From Juglans regia (Eukaryota > Streptophyta > Magnoliopsida > Fagales > Juglandaceae): a stretch of 64,000 bases of DNA. The notes beneath the pieces were generated by a model. It was not told the origin of the DNA. It ran no database searches and saw nothing but the letters and a program-made list of their open reading frames with translations. The position numbers were made by a program, and so were the translations under genes. Where the stretch lies: the NCBI RefSeq assembly GCF_001411555.2, contig NC_049914.1, forward strand, positions 10,182,273 to 10,246,272, read 5' to 3'. This document shows positions 22,386 to 34,187 of the stretch, piece after piece (positions within the stretch are counted from its first letter, which is position 1; the number at the start of each line of letters is the position of its first letter).

Positions 22386-24519
22386 AAAAACACTGTACAA
22401 CAATGAACATTACAAAAGTGGTTCACGTGGTCCGGTGGGCCACAATCATACAAGTTGGTTTAAAGAGAGACTGAACTGCAATTACTTCGGTGCTGTTCTG
22501 TGGTCTCGAGAGTCAAGACAATCCACTCATGAGTCATGACTATAATGTTTTGTTGATGATCAGATGTACTGTTACCCCACAGTGGTGTGGGGCCACTCAC
22601 ATGAGATGTCGAATATCTAAGACAATTATTAGATAGTCGAGAAGTATGATGATGTAATATTTCTATTAATTAAAAAAAGTCATATCATCATATTAACCGC
22701 GTAAATGCTAATTTTTAATTACATGATATTTTTGTAATAAAATAAAAGTATTATACGCTCTATCCACACACAGCTTACATATCATTATTTGATTTAAAAT
22801 ATAAATTTTAAAATTAAATTTTACAATTTAAATGATGTGAATGATGTATTTTACACACCAATTTAAAAATAAAATAATTATATTTAATTAATAATATAAT
22901 TAACGACTTTGACATTGTTAACTCCTATTTCGTTCCTTCAACAAGCATAATATCGGTATAAAGAATCATAATACAAAAATTTAATTCCAATACTTGTTTA
23001 TAATTGTAACAATATAAATAACATACAATTATCAAATTAGTAGTTACTTATTTTTTTAAAAAAATATTAAAATTCTTACTGCTGTTTTTAAAAAAAGTAA
23101 TTTCAAACTCTTTAATATAAAATAATTTAATTCCAAGAAATTGTTTATGATAAAACTGAGTAAAAGAAAGTTATCTTGAAAACCATCATACGCGGTTTTT
23201 TTTTAGCCGGCCCTAGTTTAGAGAGCTACTTCCCATTCTCTCTAAAAATCACCATCAAATTAAAGAAAAAATCTACACAATCTCATACTACTCACACAAC
23301 TTCTACACATTACATATCTTTTAATTTTTATTATTTTATTAAATATTTAATATATAAATAATGAATAGAAAACTAAAATTATTTTAAAAAGAATAAACTC
23401 AAAAATTTTTTTTTTTAAATATTGAAAAATATTAAAATTTTAAAAAATATGATGTGTAGATATTAGGAAGGTTGTGTAGCATTGCTCACATGCGTAAAGA
23501 AAAGCGCTTCCGTCCTCTCTCCTTCATTCCTACTACCTCTCTTTTCTAGTTTTTTTCTTTTCTTTTCTTTTTTAGTTATTTTTTTTAGGGCTAAATATGG
23601 CAAAAGGCTGACCTGCTGCTATTTGGCATCCGACGACCACCACACGCCCTACCACAGGTGTCCCAAGGTGCCAATCTTTCAGACGAGCGAAATATTTTAC
23701 TAAACGGAGCTGCGCGTGATCCACAAGTGTGGTCTAAAGTGGGCGCGTGAAATCCACGCGCCACTGCTAAAAGTGTTTTTTTGTCGTCATGCGCAGTTTT
23801 TTCGAGTCTAAGGCCACTAATTACTTCAGGCCTGACTGACTGCCATACTCTTAGGGTGATACATGACTCTAACGTGCCATCACAATCACTTTGTTTGTAA
23901 TTTTTCTTCAAAAGTTAAAAATACGGATCTATATCTTTCCAATATGTTATTCTCTTTTTTTCATGTATCTTTAATTTCTGTTACTTTTTTTATTTTAGAA
24001 AAAAAAACACATCGTCTCTTAGACTTTTGTCCATATAATATGTCTCTTAGACTTTTATTCATAGAGTGTCATCTATTCCGTTTTAGACAGAGTATAAGGT
24101 TTGTTAATTCTGTTTTAAATAGAATTGTGTTGTCTTTTAAGTGGCCAGAAAGAAGTTTACAATATGGATTAGATCATATTAGTTACAGTTATGTAATAGA
24201 GAGCTATTAATATTGTAGTTAAGTTTTAATAAATATTTTAAGTCAAAATTATAATATTCGTTAAAATGCAGTTTATTTAAAAAAATAAAATAAAAAATAT
24301 ACGCGGTTTGTTTTTTGGTCTCCTTTTATATATCCACCCACAGGCACATGAAAAAGCGCGTGAGGAGCACTGAAACAATGGAAAGCTAGGAGGTGGGCTG
24401 GACTCCACTTGGCGTGCAATTCATGGGGGCTTTATTTACACGGCATTGGCATTGGGATTCTTATCGAGATTGTTGAGGTTCTTTATTGAGGTGATAGATG
24501 GGGAGAAAAACCTTAAAAG
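22386..24519. other. Gene-free stretch
   Basis: AT-rich with a GC-richer segment around 23610-23770 that is open in several frames but shows no known domain. AT-rich words ATTTTAATTTTTAAAAAATATGATGTGTAGA near 23430 recur in similar form near 25940-25985, pointing to a dispersed repeat. Confidence 0.35.
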
Positions 24520-25240
24520 AGATTGGAATTTGGCTGTTCCGCCCGGTTCCACTCCGTCCCCTGCATGTGCGTAGTGGGGTGAAAAAAACCCTTAAAAAAG
24601 ATTGGAATTAGGGTGCCCTGTCCCGATTTCACCCTATCCCGCATGGAGAGGGCCGAGCAGGGGCAGGGGGTGGGTTAGGGCGGGATAACCCCACCACACC
24701 CCCTATTCTGTTTTACATATATAATTTTTTTATTTATATATATAAATAAATATATTGTATATAGATATATACAATTTACTAAATACTTAAAATTATATTC
24801 AAATTATTGATTTGTCTTGGTTTTTTAAGTCAACATTTATATAAGAGGTCAATAGAATACAATAGTCATAATTAAGTAATTTGAGACTTACTACTAAATC
24901 ACACATTGCTTAAGGATGACTATTGTATTACATTGGTCTCATATATAAAGATTAGCCTAGGATGTCAAAACAATCTAAAATCTAACTCTAATGAGTTTAA
25001 GTTCTTTTTATATTTATAAATTTTAATTTATTATTTAAATTATATTATAATTTGGGTCTAAAAAAATATTTTTAGACCAAAAGGTCCAAAAATATTTTTT
25101 TAAACACAATGTATTGGCCTAAGTAGGGGGTGGGGCAGATGTGGTTTTTTCTCTCGCCTCCTGGGAGAGGAGGCGAGGAAAAAACCCTAACCCCCGCACA
25201 GTGCGGAGCAGGGTGCGGGGGAGGGTATCCCGCCCCAAAA
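24520..25240. mobile_element. Putative DNA element with GC-rich ends and AT-rich core
   Basis: Left block (about 24530-24710) and right block (about 25125-25240) are strongly GC-rich and share inverted words (GGGCGGGATAACCCC at left, GGGTATCCCGCCCC at right), around an AT-rich middle of about 400 bases with no frame. The right block contains a strong hairpin (25143-25186). The left block itself has two similar parts (AAAAACCTTAAAAGAGATTGG and AAACCCTTAAAAAAGATTGG). This is the plan of a non-autonomous DNA transposon; the family is not known to me. Confidence 0.45.
25143..25186. repeat. Long hairpin in the right GC-rich block
   Basis: GGTTTTTTC and CTCGCCTCCT pair with AGGAGGCGAG and GAAAAAACC around a GGGAG loop, giving about 19 paired bases with one bulge. 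Confidence 0.8.
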
Positions 25241-25242
25241 TA

Positions 25243-25340
25243 ATAATAATATTAAAAAATAATATTCTAATAATACATTATTCAACTTTCATATAAAATT
25301 ATCTCACCTCATCTCATCTTACTATCCAAACTAGGCTTAA
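25243..25340. mobile_element. Partial MITE of the GATGAGATGAG family
   Basis: AATAATAATAATATTAAAAAATAATATT followed by TTATCTCACCTCATCTCATC and CTATCCAAACTAGGC matches the right-hand half of the 52.1-kb MITE and its GTTTGG-type end. The left half is missing, apparently cut by the neighbouring GC-rich element. Confidence 0.5.
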
Positions 25341-27061
25341 GAGTTTATGCTTTCTTTTTTTTTTTTTTTTTTGTTGGCATCATGCTTTCTTGTTCTTAGT
25401 AGCAAGTAAAGTGATCTTTATTGTAGAAATTAATGATTTTTATGTTCTAAATGAAATTAAGGGGTAATCCTATATACAATTAAGGATGTGCAAATTTCGC
25501 GTATTTTTTTGAAAAAAATAGGATCTACTATTAGAAAAATGATTTTTAATGTGGATATCAGATTTATTAATTTTTTTTCAAATGAAATACGCAAGACTTG
25601 AACACCATAGGACCGTAAATGTCATTTATCTTTCTCTCAATAAGACCATCTAATTTGAATAGAAACTTATGGAAGATCTATACCTAAATAACATAACAAA
25701 AGCAATATGGTATATTCCCACACAGGCAAAAAGCCAATCCAAAAATAACATGCAGACCATATAAAATGAAAGGCAAAATCCTAATGAAAAGAAGAGTTAA
25801 AGTTAAATGAAAGAAAAAATCTACGCAACACTTTTTTAAATTATTATTATTTTTTTTATCAAATATTTATTATATGAATAATAAATAAAAAAAATTGAAT
25901 TAATTTTAAAAAAATAAATTTATAAAATATTATAAAAAATATTATAAAATTTAAAATTTTTAAAAAATATGATATATAGAGATTAATGATAACCGAAAGT
26001 TATGTAGCATTGCTCCATCGCCCTCACTAATCACTCTACAAAAGTGACATAAAATGGACGTCATGGAGGAGAAAAAAAAAAAAAAAAGGAAAAATATGAA
26101 ATGGACGGAGGAAGAGTCAACCGAAATCGCCTTCGCGCAATCCCAAAAAGCGCGTGGCGCTGTTATTTACGATGTTTCTCAATGGCCACTACCTCTGGTT
26201 TTGACTCCCTTGTGCCTGTTCTTTTCTTCCTCATTTTTTGATTCCCATATTTCCACAGCCAACGTTATCATCATCACTGCCTTTACAAAAGGCTCTCCTT
26301 TTGATGGGTTATTTTAGGTTCGTGCATCAACTCTGGCCTTTATGTGTGACATAGATTTGCATTAAGAAGTGGTTGTGGACATGTGCGTATCATGTTTCTT
26401 AGTCCATACTTGTATTATTGATCCTATTCCTTTCTTGTTCTTCATTTCGTTCTTCCCCCGAAGTGAAAGGGCCACTAGAAGCTCTCAAATATCCATTAAT
26501 GAATACGTTTTTTATGATCCCATGACGGATGCCTAGAAACTTGTCTCAGATTATATGGGTTCTTTTGTGTTCGATGGAGGAGAACAAAGGGAGCACCATT
26601 TTTCGAACCCAGGTAAAAAAAAAAAAAAAAATGTGTTTATTCTTACTTTTTTGGTTATATCTTTTCTTGATTTAATCTTGTTGTAGAATACATACATAAG
26701 GAGACCTCAAAACCGAAAACTTTGTCTATGGTACTTGGTGGGGTGGATGTTTTTTTTTTCAAATGCTAGATTGGTTTCTGGATTTTTATCGTTTAATGGG
26801 AATGCTAAACTCGATGGTTTGGCTGTAGATGAGAAAGGCTAAACCCAAATCTTTCTTGTGAACAGGCCACTGATTCGGGATGCAGGGGGTGTCAGAACCG
26901 GACATGAGACATTGGAATCGAACTTCAAGGCCTTGCTGTTGTTGAATTCCAGAATGATTCAAATGGTTTTTTCTTTGGGTTGCTTTTTTTGAGAAGGCGA
27001 ATATGCAATGAGATATTAATAATTAGAAGTAGCAAAGGAGAGGGAGCTTTATCAGATTCCG
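25341..27061. other. Intergenic region and probable 5' leader of the ankyrin gene
   Basis: The proximal part may be transcribed. ATGGAGGAGAACAAAGGG (about 26574) followed by CCCAGGTAAAAA suggests a leader exon with a splice donor near 26612, and an acceptor-like AG occurs shortly before the coding start. The lysine-rich 87-codon frame at 26054-26317 has no known family and is best seen as non-coding. Confidence 0.35.
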
Positions 27062-29677
27062 ATGGAGGCACCAACGGAGCAGCCAGAAGCAGGGCAGCCG
27101 GGCGTGCCCCGCAAAAAGATGACGAAGCAGTTGACTGGAAAACGTGAGGATACGCTATTGCATACGGCGGTGAGAGAAGGAAATCTTCCTGTCGTGGTGG
27201 AAATCCTTAGTAGCACCGGAGAGGCCGAATTGAAGGAATTATTGGCAAAGCAAAATCAAGCTGGCGAGACAGCTCTTTATGTTGCCGCAGAATATGGTTT
27301 TGTTGATTTGGTTAGGGAGATGATCAAGCACTATGATCTTGCTGATGCAGGAATCAGAGCAAGAAACAGCTTTGATGCATTCCACGTTGCTGCGAAACAA
27401 GGAGACTTGGGTATGTTTTTATTTTAGAGTTGGCTCTTTTCCTGGAACTAGTTCTTCAGAAGGGAATTTGAGTTTTTGTTTTGCCTTTTTTGCAGAGCTA
27501 TTGAAAGTCCTAATGGAGGCCCATCCGGAATTATCGATGACCGTGGATGTAACAAACGCGACGGCTCTGCACACTGCTGCAGCGCAAGGGCACACTGAAG
27601 TAGTGAACTTTTTGTTGCAGGCCGGAAGTAGCCTGGCAACCATTGCAAAAAGTAATGGGAAAACAGCTTTGCATTCTGCAGCTAGAAACGGGCATTTGGA
27701 GGTTGTGAAAGGGCTTCTGAAAAAGGAGCCTGGCATTACAAAACGGACAGATAAGAAGGGTCAGACAGCACTGCACATGGCAGTGAAAGGACAGAGTAGT
27801 GAGGTGGTGGAGGAGTTGATTATGGCGGATCCTTCTTCTGTAAACATAGTTGATAATAAGGGCAACACCGCGTTGCATATAGCAACCAGGAAAGGTAGAG
27901 CTCAGGTAAATCAGCCTCTCAGTGCCTCTTTAGTTGTTACTAATCAACAATGATGAGAATGGTTTTGATATAAATCTCAAGAGTTGACCTTACGCAGATG
28001 AATTGTATGCATCATAGTGTTCTAGAGATTTTTTTTTTTTTTAAAAAAATAAAAATAAATCACTTCATATTTTATATCATTAATCGGTCGCCTAAATTTG
28101 GTGTTTGGTTATTGAGACAAGCAACTCAAGTAAAATTCAATCTGGAACTCAACTATCATGTGTTTGATATATATGTTGCGTGAATCCCAAATTTCTCTAT
28201 TTCTTTCTCCTTGTCAGCTGTTATGTAGAGCAAGATTTTGTAGCCTTGAGCTGGCCTTGTTGAAATGTTATAGATCATAGTATTTGATTGTGCTCGAGGT
28301 GGGATTGTTAAGGTATACTGTAAATAATTCAATTTACCTCTTCCCATCCACTTACTTAAAAAGAGCAAGATTTATTTTGAAGCCACTCTATTTCCTTCCT
28401 GTCTTTTGACAGTGATAATTGTTGTCTTCTAGAGCCATTATGGAGGGTGCCATTTTCAGAACATTACTGGTGTTTCTTTTTTGGATTAAACGTCCTAGTC
28501 TAGTTTTCCCAACAACTTTATTGAACGATGATATAAGTAACCTAATTTTACTGGTGAAAAACATATAGTTTCAGAGCATCCAATGGTTCTGTCACCAAAT
28601 ATGAGACACCTAGGCTGTGTTATCATGTGCAATATTTCAAACAAGATTGATATGCAACCATGTTTTTTAGCCACTCGTTGTCCTAATTCTTTAGAAGAGT
28701 ATAATTGATCAAAATTCCTCTTCCAAGTGAATAATTTTCTTTATAGAATAAACTGAAAAGAAGTTGCCATGATTCAAGTACTGATCATTGTGCAGATTGT
28801 AAGGATGCTTCTTGGACACAATGAAACAGACACAAAAGCCGTCAACAGGACTGGTGAAACTGCCATTGACACTGCCGAGAAAACCGGCCACCCAGATATC
28901 GCAGCTATTCTTCAGGAATATGGGGTTCAGAGCGCCAAGAATATCAAGCCTCAAGCACCAACAAGCACTGCTCGTGAGTTAAAACAAACGGTAAGTGACA
29001 TCAAGCACGAAGTCCACCATCAGCTAGAGCACACCCGTCAAACCAGAAAACGTGTTCAGGGCATTGCCAAACGTCTCAACAAAATGCACTCAGAAGGTCT
29101 TAACAATGCAATCAACTCCACAACTGTTGTGGCTGTCCTTATTGCCACAGTCGCATTTGCAGCCATATTCACAGTCCCTGGCCAATATGTTGATGACCCA
29201 AAAGACATTCCTCCTGGCCTCTCCCTTGGGGAAGCAAATATCGCTCCAAAAGCTGCATTCTTGATCTTCTTCATCTTTGATTCCTTTGCCCTGTTCATTT
29301 CCCTGGCAGTTGTGGTGGTGCAGACCTCGGTGGTAGTTATAGAAAGCAAGGCAAAGAAGCAGATGATGGCAGTTATCAACAAGCTAATGTGGTTAGCTTG
29401 CGTGCTTGTTTCAGTGGCATTCTTGGCTCTTTCATTTGTTGTTGTGGGTGAGAGTCAAAGGTGGCTGGCAATTGGAGTTACAATTATAGGAACAACCATA
29501 ATGGCTGCTACTTTGGGTACCATGTGTTTTTGGATTGTCAGGCATCGGATTGAAACCTCAAATTTGAGGAGCATTCGGAGATCATCATTGGGTACCAGAT
29601 CAAGGTCCGGGTCAATGTCAGTAATGTCAGATACTGAGATCCTTAACAATGAATACAAAAAAATGTACGCAATTTGA
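27062..29677 (+). CDS. Ankyrin-repeat protein with PGG domain, membrane protein (3 exons)
   Basis: Exons 27062-27410, 27496-27905 and 28796-29677, GT..AG introns, phases 1 and 0, 546 codons plus stop. Residues about 28-290 hold roughly seven ankyrin repeats (TLLHTAVREGN, TALYVAAEYGF, TALHTAAAQGH, TALHSAARNGH, TALHMAVKGQ, TALHIATRKGR). A basic amphipathic stretch (HTRQTRKRVQGIAKRLNKM) comes next. The PGG-domain region contains FTVPGQY at about 378-384 and four hydrophobic segments near 362-380, 407-435, 451-471 and 476-501. The C-terminus is Ser/Arg-rich and ends KKMYAI. The family includes Arabidopsis At5g02620 and ITN1; ITN1 acts at the plasma membrane in salt/ABA-linked oxidative signalling, so a plasma-membrane signalling role is inferred. 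The sequence resembles the At5g02620 branch more than ITN1 itself, as far as I recall them. The start is the only ATG that keeps the family's MTKQLTGKR-type N-terminus. Confidence 0.93.
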
Positions 29678-30184
29678 AACTCTCCTTACGCCAGATAAGT
29701 TTTTAGTGCTTGGCGTAAGTGATCTCTATGGTTCTACAAAGTTGACATCTAAAATGTATATCTCCTGAGAAGATCATTGTAGTTTTTGTTTTCTTCAAAA
29801 TTTTGGTTATTGCTGCTATACTGGATTAGCGTGACAAATAATGTGGTGAACTGAATTATGGTGATTGAAGCAAGAGCTCAAATGTGCGCAAGACTTTCAA
29901 GGCACGTTGACAACTTGTGTCATGAAACAAAATGGTCAAAGTGAAACAAGAAATACGTCTTTTCAGCTTATAGAAGATCAACAATAAAACTTTTGCACCT
30001 AACTCGTACGAAGCTAATAAATAAATATAGAAGCTGTTGCATTAATACAAGGCTAAAGATACCAACCTTGCTAATAAATGTAGATCAAACTGTTCACGTT
30101 CACAGTGAATAAACAGTGTTACACTAACGTGTCTGTCTGTGAAATATTTTGTAAAAGAAAAAATCTACCCAACTCCCGATCCAC

Positions 30185-30412
30185 GTCACAGTTCTTCTCC
30201 CTCAGCCCTCACCCCTCCTCACTGAGCTGCCTCTTCTCCCTCTTCTCCATCACCCCGATGCCCTCACCCCAGCCATCAGACTCCTCCTTCACCCCTCACC
30301 CGTGCGCCCCTCATTGCAGCACCCCTCAACCAGATCCTCAGACTCTTCTCCCTCACCCCTCACCCCTCACCCCTCAACAGATCACTCCCCCTCACCCCTG
30401 CCCTTTCACGTC
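30185..30412. repeat. C-rich imperfect minisatellite (CCCCTCA-type)
   Basis: CTCACCCCTCA and CTTCTCCCTC words repeat irregularly, becoming a regular CACCCCTCACCCCTCACCCC run near 30353-30375. The G-rich complement has G-runs that might fold as quadruplexes. The 112-codon frame across it is compositional. Confidence 0.7.
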
Positions 30413-30826
30413 TCTAGAATGGTTGAAGTTCAAAATAATATAGCTAATTAAGTTAGTATATTTTGAGGCATTACATCATTTAAGATGATGTCAATGTTAA
30501 TACATTGCTCTCCAAAATTTGGTTGAGCATTTTGGCATTTTAATTCCTTGCTCTTCTCATGCTTGTACGATAGTGATGAAATACCTTGCAGACTTTTATT
30601 GGAGAGTAGAACCATTGTTATTTACTTAGTGTGTCAAACCAATTCTACTCATCAAGAGCCATAATTTATAAGTTCTTAAGCTTCATGAATTCATTAGTAC
30701 CAAGGCTAAAATGCATGAGTTGATCAAACAAAAAGATTTCAGTTCGAGAAAGTTGACAGTAATCCATTATCATAGGGAAGAAATTACATGATTGAACAGA
30801 AACAAAGCTCCCTAAATGCTAATGCT

Positions 30827-30830
<4 letters not shown>

Positions 30831-30859
<29 letters not shown>
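30831..30859. repeat. (AT)n microsatellite
   Basis: About 14 uninterrupted AT repeats, followed by further TATACACATATATATAC. Confidence 0.9.
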
Positions 30860-30864
<5 letters not shown>

Positions 30865-32221
30865 CACATATATATACATATTAAGTTGAAGTGAGGTTGG
30901 CTTTCCTTAGTTGTCCAGGGCAACTATTAATTCCATCTTCGACAGTTTTAATTAAAGTTATATTTTATTAGATGACACCAACATAATTCCACTAACATCC
31001 ATCTTCAATCTCAATCTTTTAAGATTGGGTGTGATGGCCAACTTCTTCTCCCTTCCACCTTTCATGAACATTTATGCCTTCTCTGCCTTCACTTTCTAGG
31101 CTACTCTTCTTGAATTTATGAACACGGCCGGCCTTCTCTCAAATATCTTGGTATTCCTTTCGTCAAGAATTTATTGGTGAAAAAAAAATCTATTTGCAAG
31201 CTAGATTATTGACAATTAGATTAAAAAAAAAAAAAAAAATCGCATTTTAACTTTTTTTTTTATGTTATATCTGTTACGGCTCTTACAGCCTTAAAGGTAT
31301 TCATACACAAAGGGAAGTAATCAGCATGTAACTCCATTTAACAGAAAGATGGTTATAGAATTGATGTAGCTCCCCAACTTGCTTTATCATATAATGCATA
31401 CGTATTGAGTTGAACGTGTCACTGTGTACTGCGACACTCCTTAACAGTTCCCATCATTTAAGTGATATATTCATGAGGGAAAAATCTACTCAATCTCCGA
31501 TCGGTCAATCATCACGTAGATCACCCATACCATTGAGTCAATTATCATCATGTTTAGTTAATGTGCTTGAAATGGAATCACCAAGTTATTGGTATGGTTT
31601 GAAACCACTATTAAAGATCTCCCACACCGACAAACATCCTAAAAGGAAATTTTATGTCTTTCTGAAGTATAACACAATAATTAATTTATCATATTTTTGT
31701 ATTGCTCTTGAATGCATGTACAAACTTGTTATATTTGAAACTTGAAATTCTTGAATTGCACGTAGGGAGAAGCAAGATATCAATTCTTTATATAGGCAGA
31801 TATACTTCAATCTGGACAAGAGAAAATTATGACAAGAGAGAATGAAATTCGGAATATGGATGATGATTTATTGCTGCATGAGTATGAAGCTAAAAAAAAA
31901 AGGATAAACTAATAGAGAGAGAATGAGCTTCACAAGCAAGAGGAAATACTTTGAAAACAGATCGTAGAGAATATGGGTATACGTATATTGTTGTGTTTGT
32001 ACTAGATCGTATTTATTGCAATAGTTTTTTGTTGGTTCGGACTATAGATGTATTATATTAGTTTTAAATGTAAATAGATTGTTCGAATTGTAATTGTATG
32101 CGATATTCTCTATGAATATACTTATGATAGCTTATTATGGATATTAAAAAAACTGACCCAAGGCATTAACTTTCGTTGCTTCTTTTAATCAAAATACATT
32201 TTTCAAACTTGATTTGGTTCA

Positions 32222-32451
32222 TTGACAACATGGCATATTTTCTCTCTCCTGTCTTTTCTGGTGTTCATTCAATTATGCATCTTGTTGATGTCGTGTTTCG
32301 CCGCCCGAGCAACTCCACACTGTTGGGATTCACGACTGGTTCCTGCTAAGATGAAGAATGGTGAGCTTGGGGTCCGAGATACCTTCGATGCTCAATTTAG
32401 TTTCAGTGGTGGAGATGAAGGGAGAGTATTCAAAGAGAATGATATTCAGAA
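32222..32451 (+). pseudogene. Short open frame with hydrophobic N-terminal stretch, cut by an LTR
   Basis: The frame begins with a hydrophobic run (FSLLSFLVFIQLCILLMSC) that looks like a signal peptide, then a charged part (KMKNGELGVRD, GGDEGRVFKENDIQ). It ends where a solo LTR begins. The frame opens with TTG; an in-frame TGA lies just upstream and the first in-frame ATG falls inside the hydrophobic run. It may be an internal exon, or a dead small secreted-peptide gene. I do not recognise the family. Confidence 0.3.
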
Positions 32452-32959
32452 TGTAAGTACGTATCAACCCCTTCACTGGTCATGGGAGGAGTTTATTTAT
32501 ACCTGGTTGTTTGACCTTCACAGTAGTGGGCGTATAGCTCCATATGGGATCGGGTGTCCCTGCCACTCACCTACCGTGCTGCAGACCACTCAGGCCTGAT
32601 GGTGACTGCTCCTGACACAAGACCTCATGTTGTGCGTACCGAGCCTCGGGATGCATTGAATGCAGCATGCTTCCCTTTCATAGATTTTTCTGTCTCATTA
32701 ATGAGACGTGGCCTCAGCAAGACATCCCTACCCTTCTAACACGCTTGGGCGCCGATGTTTAAGGTCAGGGGATGTCTCTGTCTGTCGGCCAGTGGGGTGT
32801 CAGACTGTCCTTCCTGCAATCTGTTTGTCAGTATTACTTGCTTAATCATCCCTTCTCTTTAGGCCTCTTGGGCGTGTACAAAGCCCAACCCTGACCTCAT
32901 CCTTGGGCTCGATCCTGATCCTTTCTTGTGGTCTGGCCCAGGGGATAACACCCCTCACA
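32452..32959 (-). mobile_element. Putative solo LTR, about 508 bp
   Basis: The segment runs from TGTAAG to CTCACA, so both ends are TG..CA with short inverted termini. On the minus strand it starts TGTGAGGGGTGTTATCCCC and has a TATA-like GGTATAAATAAACTCC near 32485-32500. Composition differs from the flanks (GC-richer). The flanking five bases (CAGAA, CATCT) do not match well, so either the duplication has decayed or the LTR comes from recombination between elements. Confidence 0.5.
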
Positions 32960-34187
32960 CATCTACTACATGAAAGTATAAAGTTTGGAAACAAATAAAT
33001 ATTGCATTTATTTTTGTTTGTTGGTAATTCGTAGAGTATTTAAAGTCCCTAAAAAAATGCCAATGCTCCAGATGCATTATTTTTTCTCTTATGGAAATGC
33101 AAGCTGGACCTTATTGTTGTGCAATAACTAAAGGAAAAAAAAAAACCAATTGTATGCATATGTGTGCATATAATTGTTAGTCACTTGCATCTCTACAACC
33201 AAAGTTGGAAGAAGGAAAATCTCTTGAACAAAAACCATAGAATGTAACTATCAATTACCAATGACACTAGCCTAATACAACGGCCATGACCAAGTGCAAA
33301 AAAAGTAAACGGAGTAATGAAGAGAATCAGCCTTATTCATTTTCCTGTGCTTCATTAAAAACTTCACTTCATGAGGTTTCATGCCAGCCTTGAGAGAAAA
33401 CATTACAGCCAAGTAGGCCTTCAAGTTTGAAACTCCCTTAATACAATTTTGAGAAATGATATTTGCAGTCATAGAGTGCATAAGTGTCATGCACTTATTT
33501 TGAAAAACATGAGTAAATATGAGATTCGCATGAAAAAATTAATTTTTTAATGGTGGATCCCACACTTTTTCTAAAGGAGTGTGCAGCGCTTGCACAATCC
33601 ATAACTGTATCTAATATTACTCATCTAAAATGCTTTACACATCAATCCTCTCGTTGGAAAGCATGCATTTTCACTTCTAGTGTCCTTTGCATGTTGAACC
33701 TTCATTGTCTTGTACCAACAAAGGAAAAAAAAATATAACACTAATACATAACACTAACAGCTATGTAAATTCACAAAGGTAATGTTTTTGGTAACAACTA
33801 GCTAAGAACTAAACTCACACGGTCAATTAGTAGACTAAAATTACCCATTTACAAATACATAATTAGTAGGCTAATTGTTGCTCAAACACAAGGACTGATT
33901 TGCACTGAATCCCATGGGGCAAGCACATCATATCCTAAAGATATTCAACATGGAGAATTAAAACAAAAACATTAAAAATGGAACATTGTAGGAAGATTTA
34001 TAAACGTGAAAAGGTGGAAATAACCTCAAACATCATCACTGCCCAGCGGCGTTGGTTGTGTTAGAGTACAACACTGGGTTGGGATAACAACCTCGTCAAC
34101 GCTAGAACCAACTTCTGATTCCGAGATGTCACTATAGAGTGATTCATTCTCAAATATTTTTCTACAAGTTTAAATTGAAAAAAAAAA
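32960..34187. other. Gene-free stretch
   Basis: AT-rich sequence. Short frames on both strands (for example 33272-33490 minus) have no recognisable domain. Confidence 0.35.

Larger units (their letters stand above)
29678..32221. other. 3' UTR and gene-free stretch after the ankyrin gene
   Basis: The first 200 bases are likely 3' UTR. A C-rich minisatellite and an AT microsatellite are listed separately. A 111-codon frame at 31410-31745 shows no known domain. Confidence 0.4.

Noticed and set aside
26054..26317. 87-codon Lys-rich frame upstream of the ankyrin gene
   Set aside because: The Lys run comes from an A/G-rich stretch and the rest has no domain; it is more likely leader or intergenic sequence.
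27419..27878. Three minus-strand frames of 66-115 codons
   Set aside because: They are shadows of ankyrin-gene exon 2 on the opposite strand.
28709..28954. 81-codon minus-strand frame at the start of ankyrin exon 3
   Set aside because: It is antisense to a well-supported exon and has no recognisable domain.
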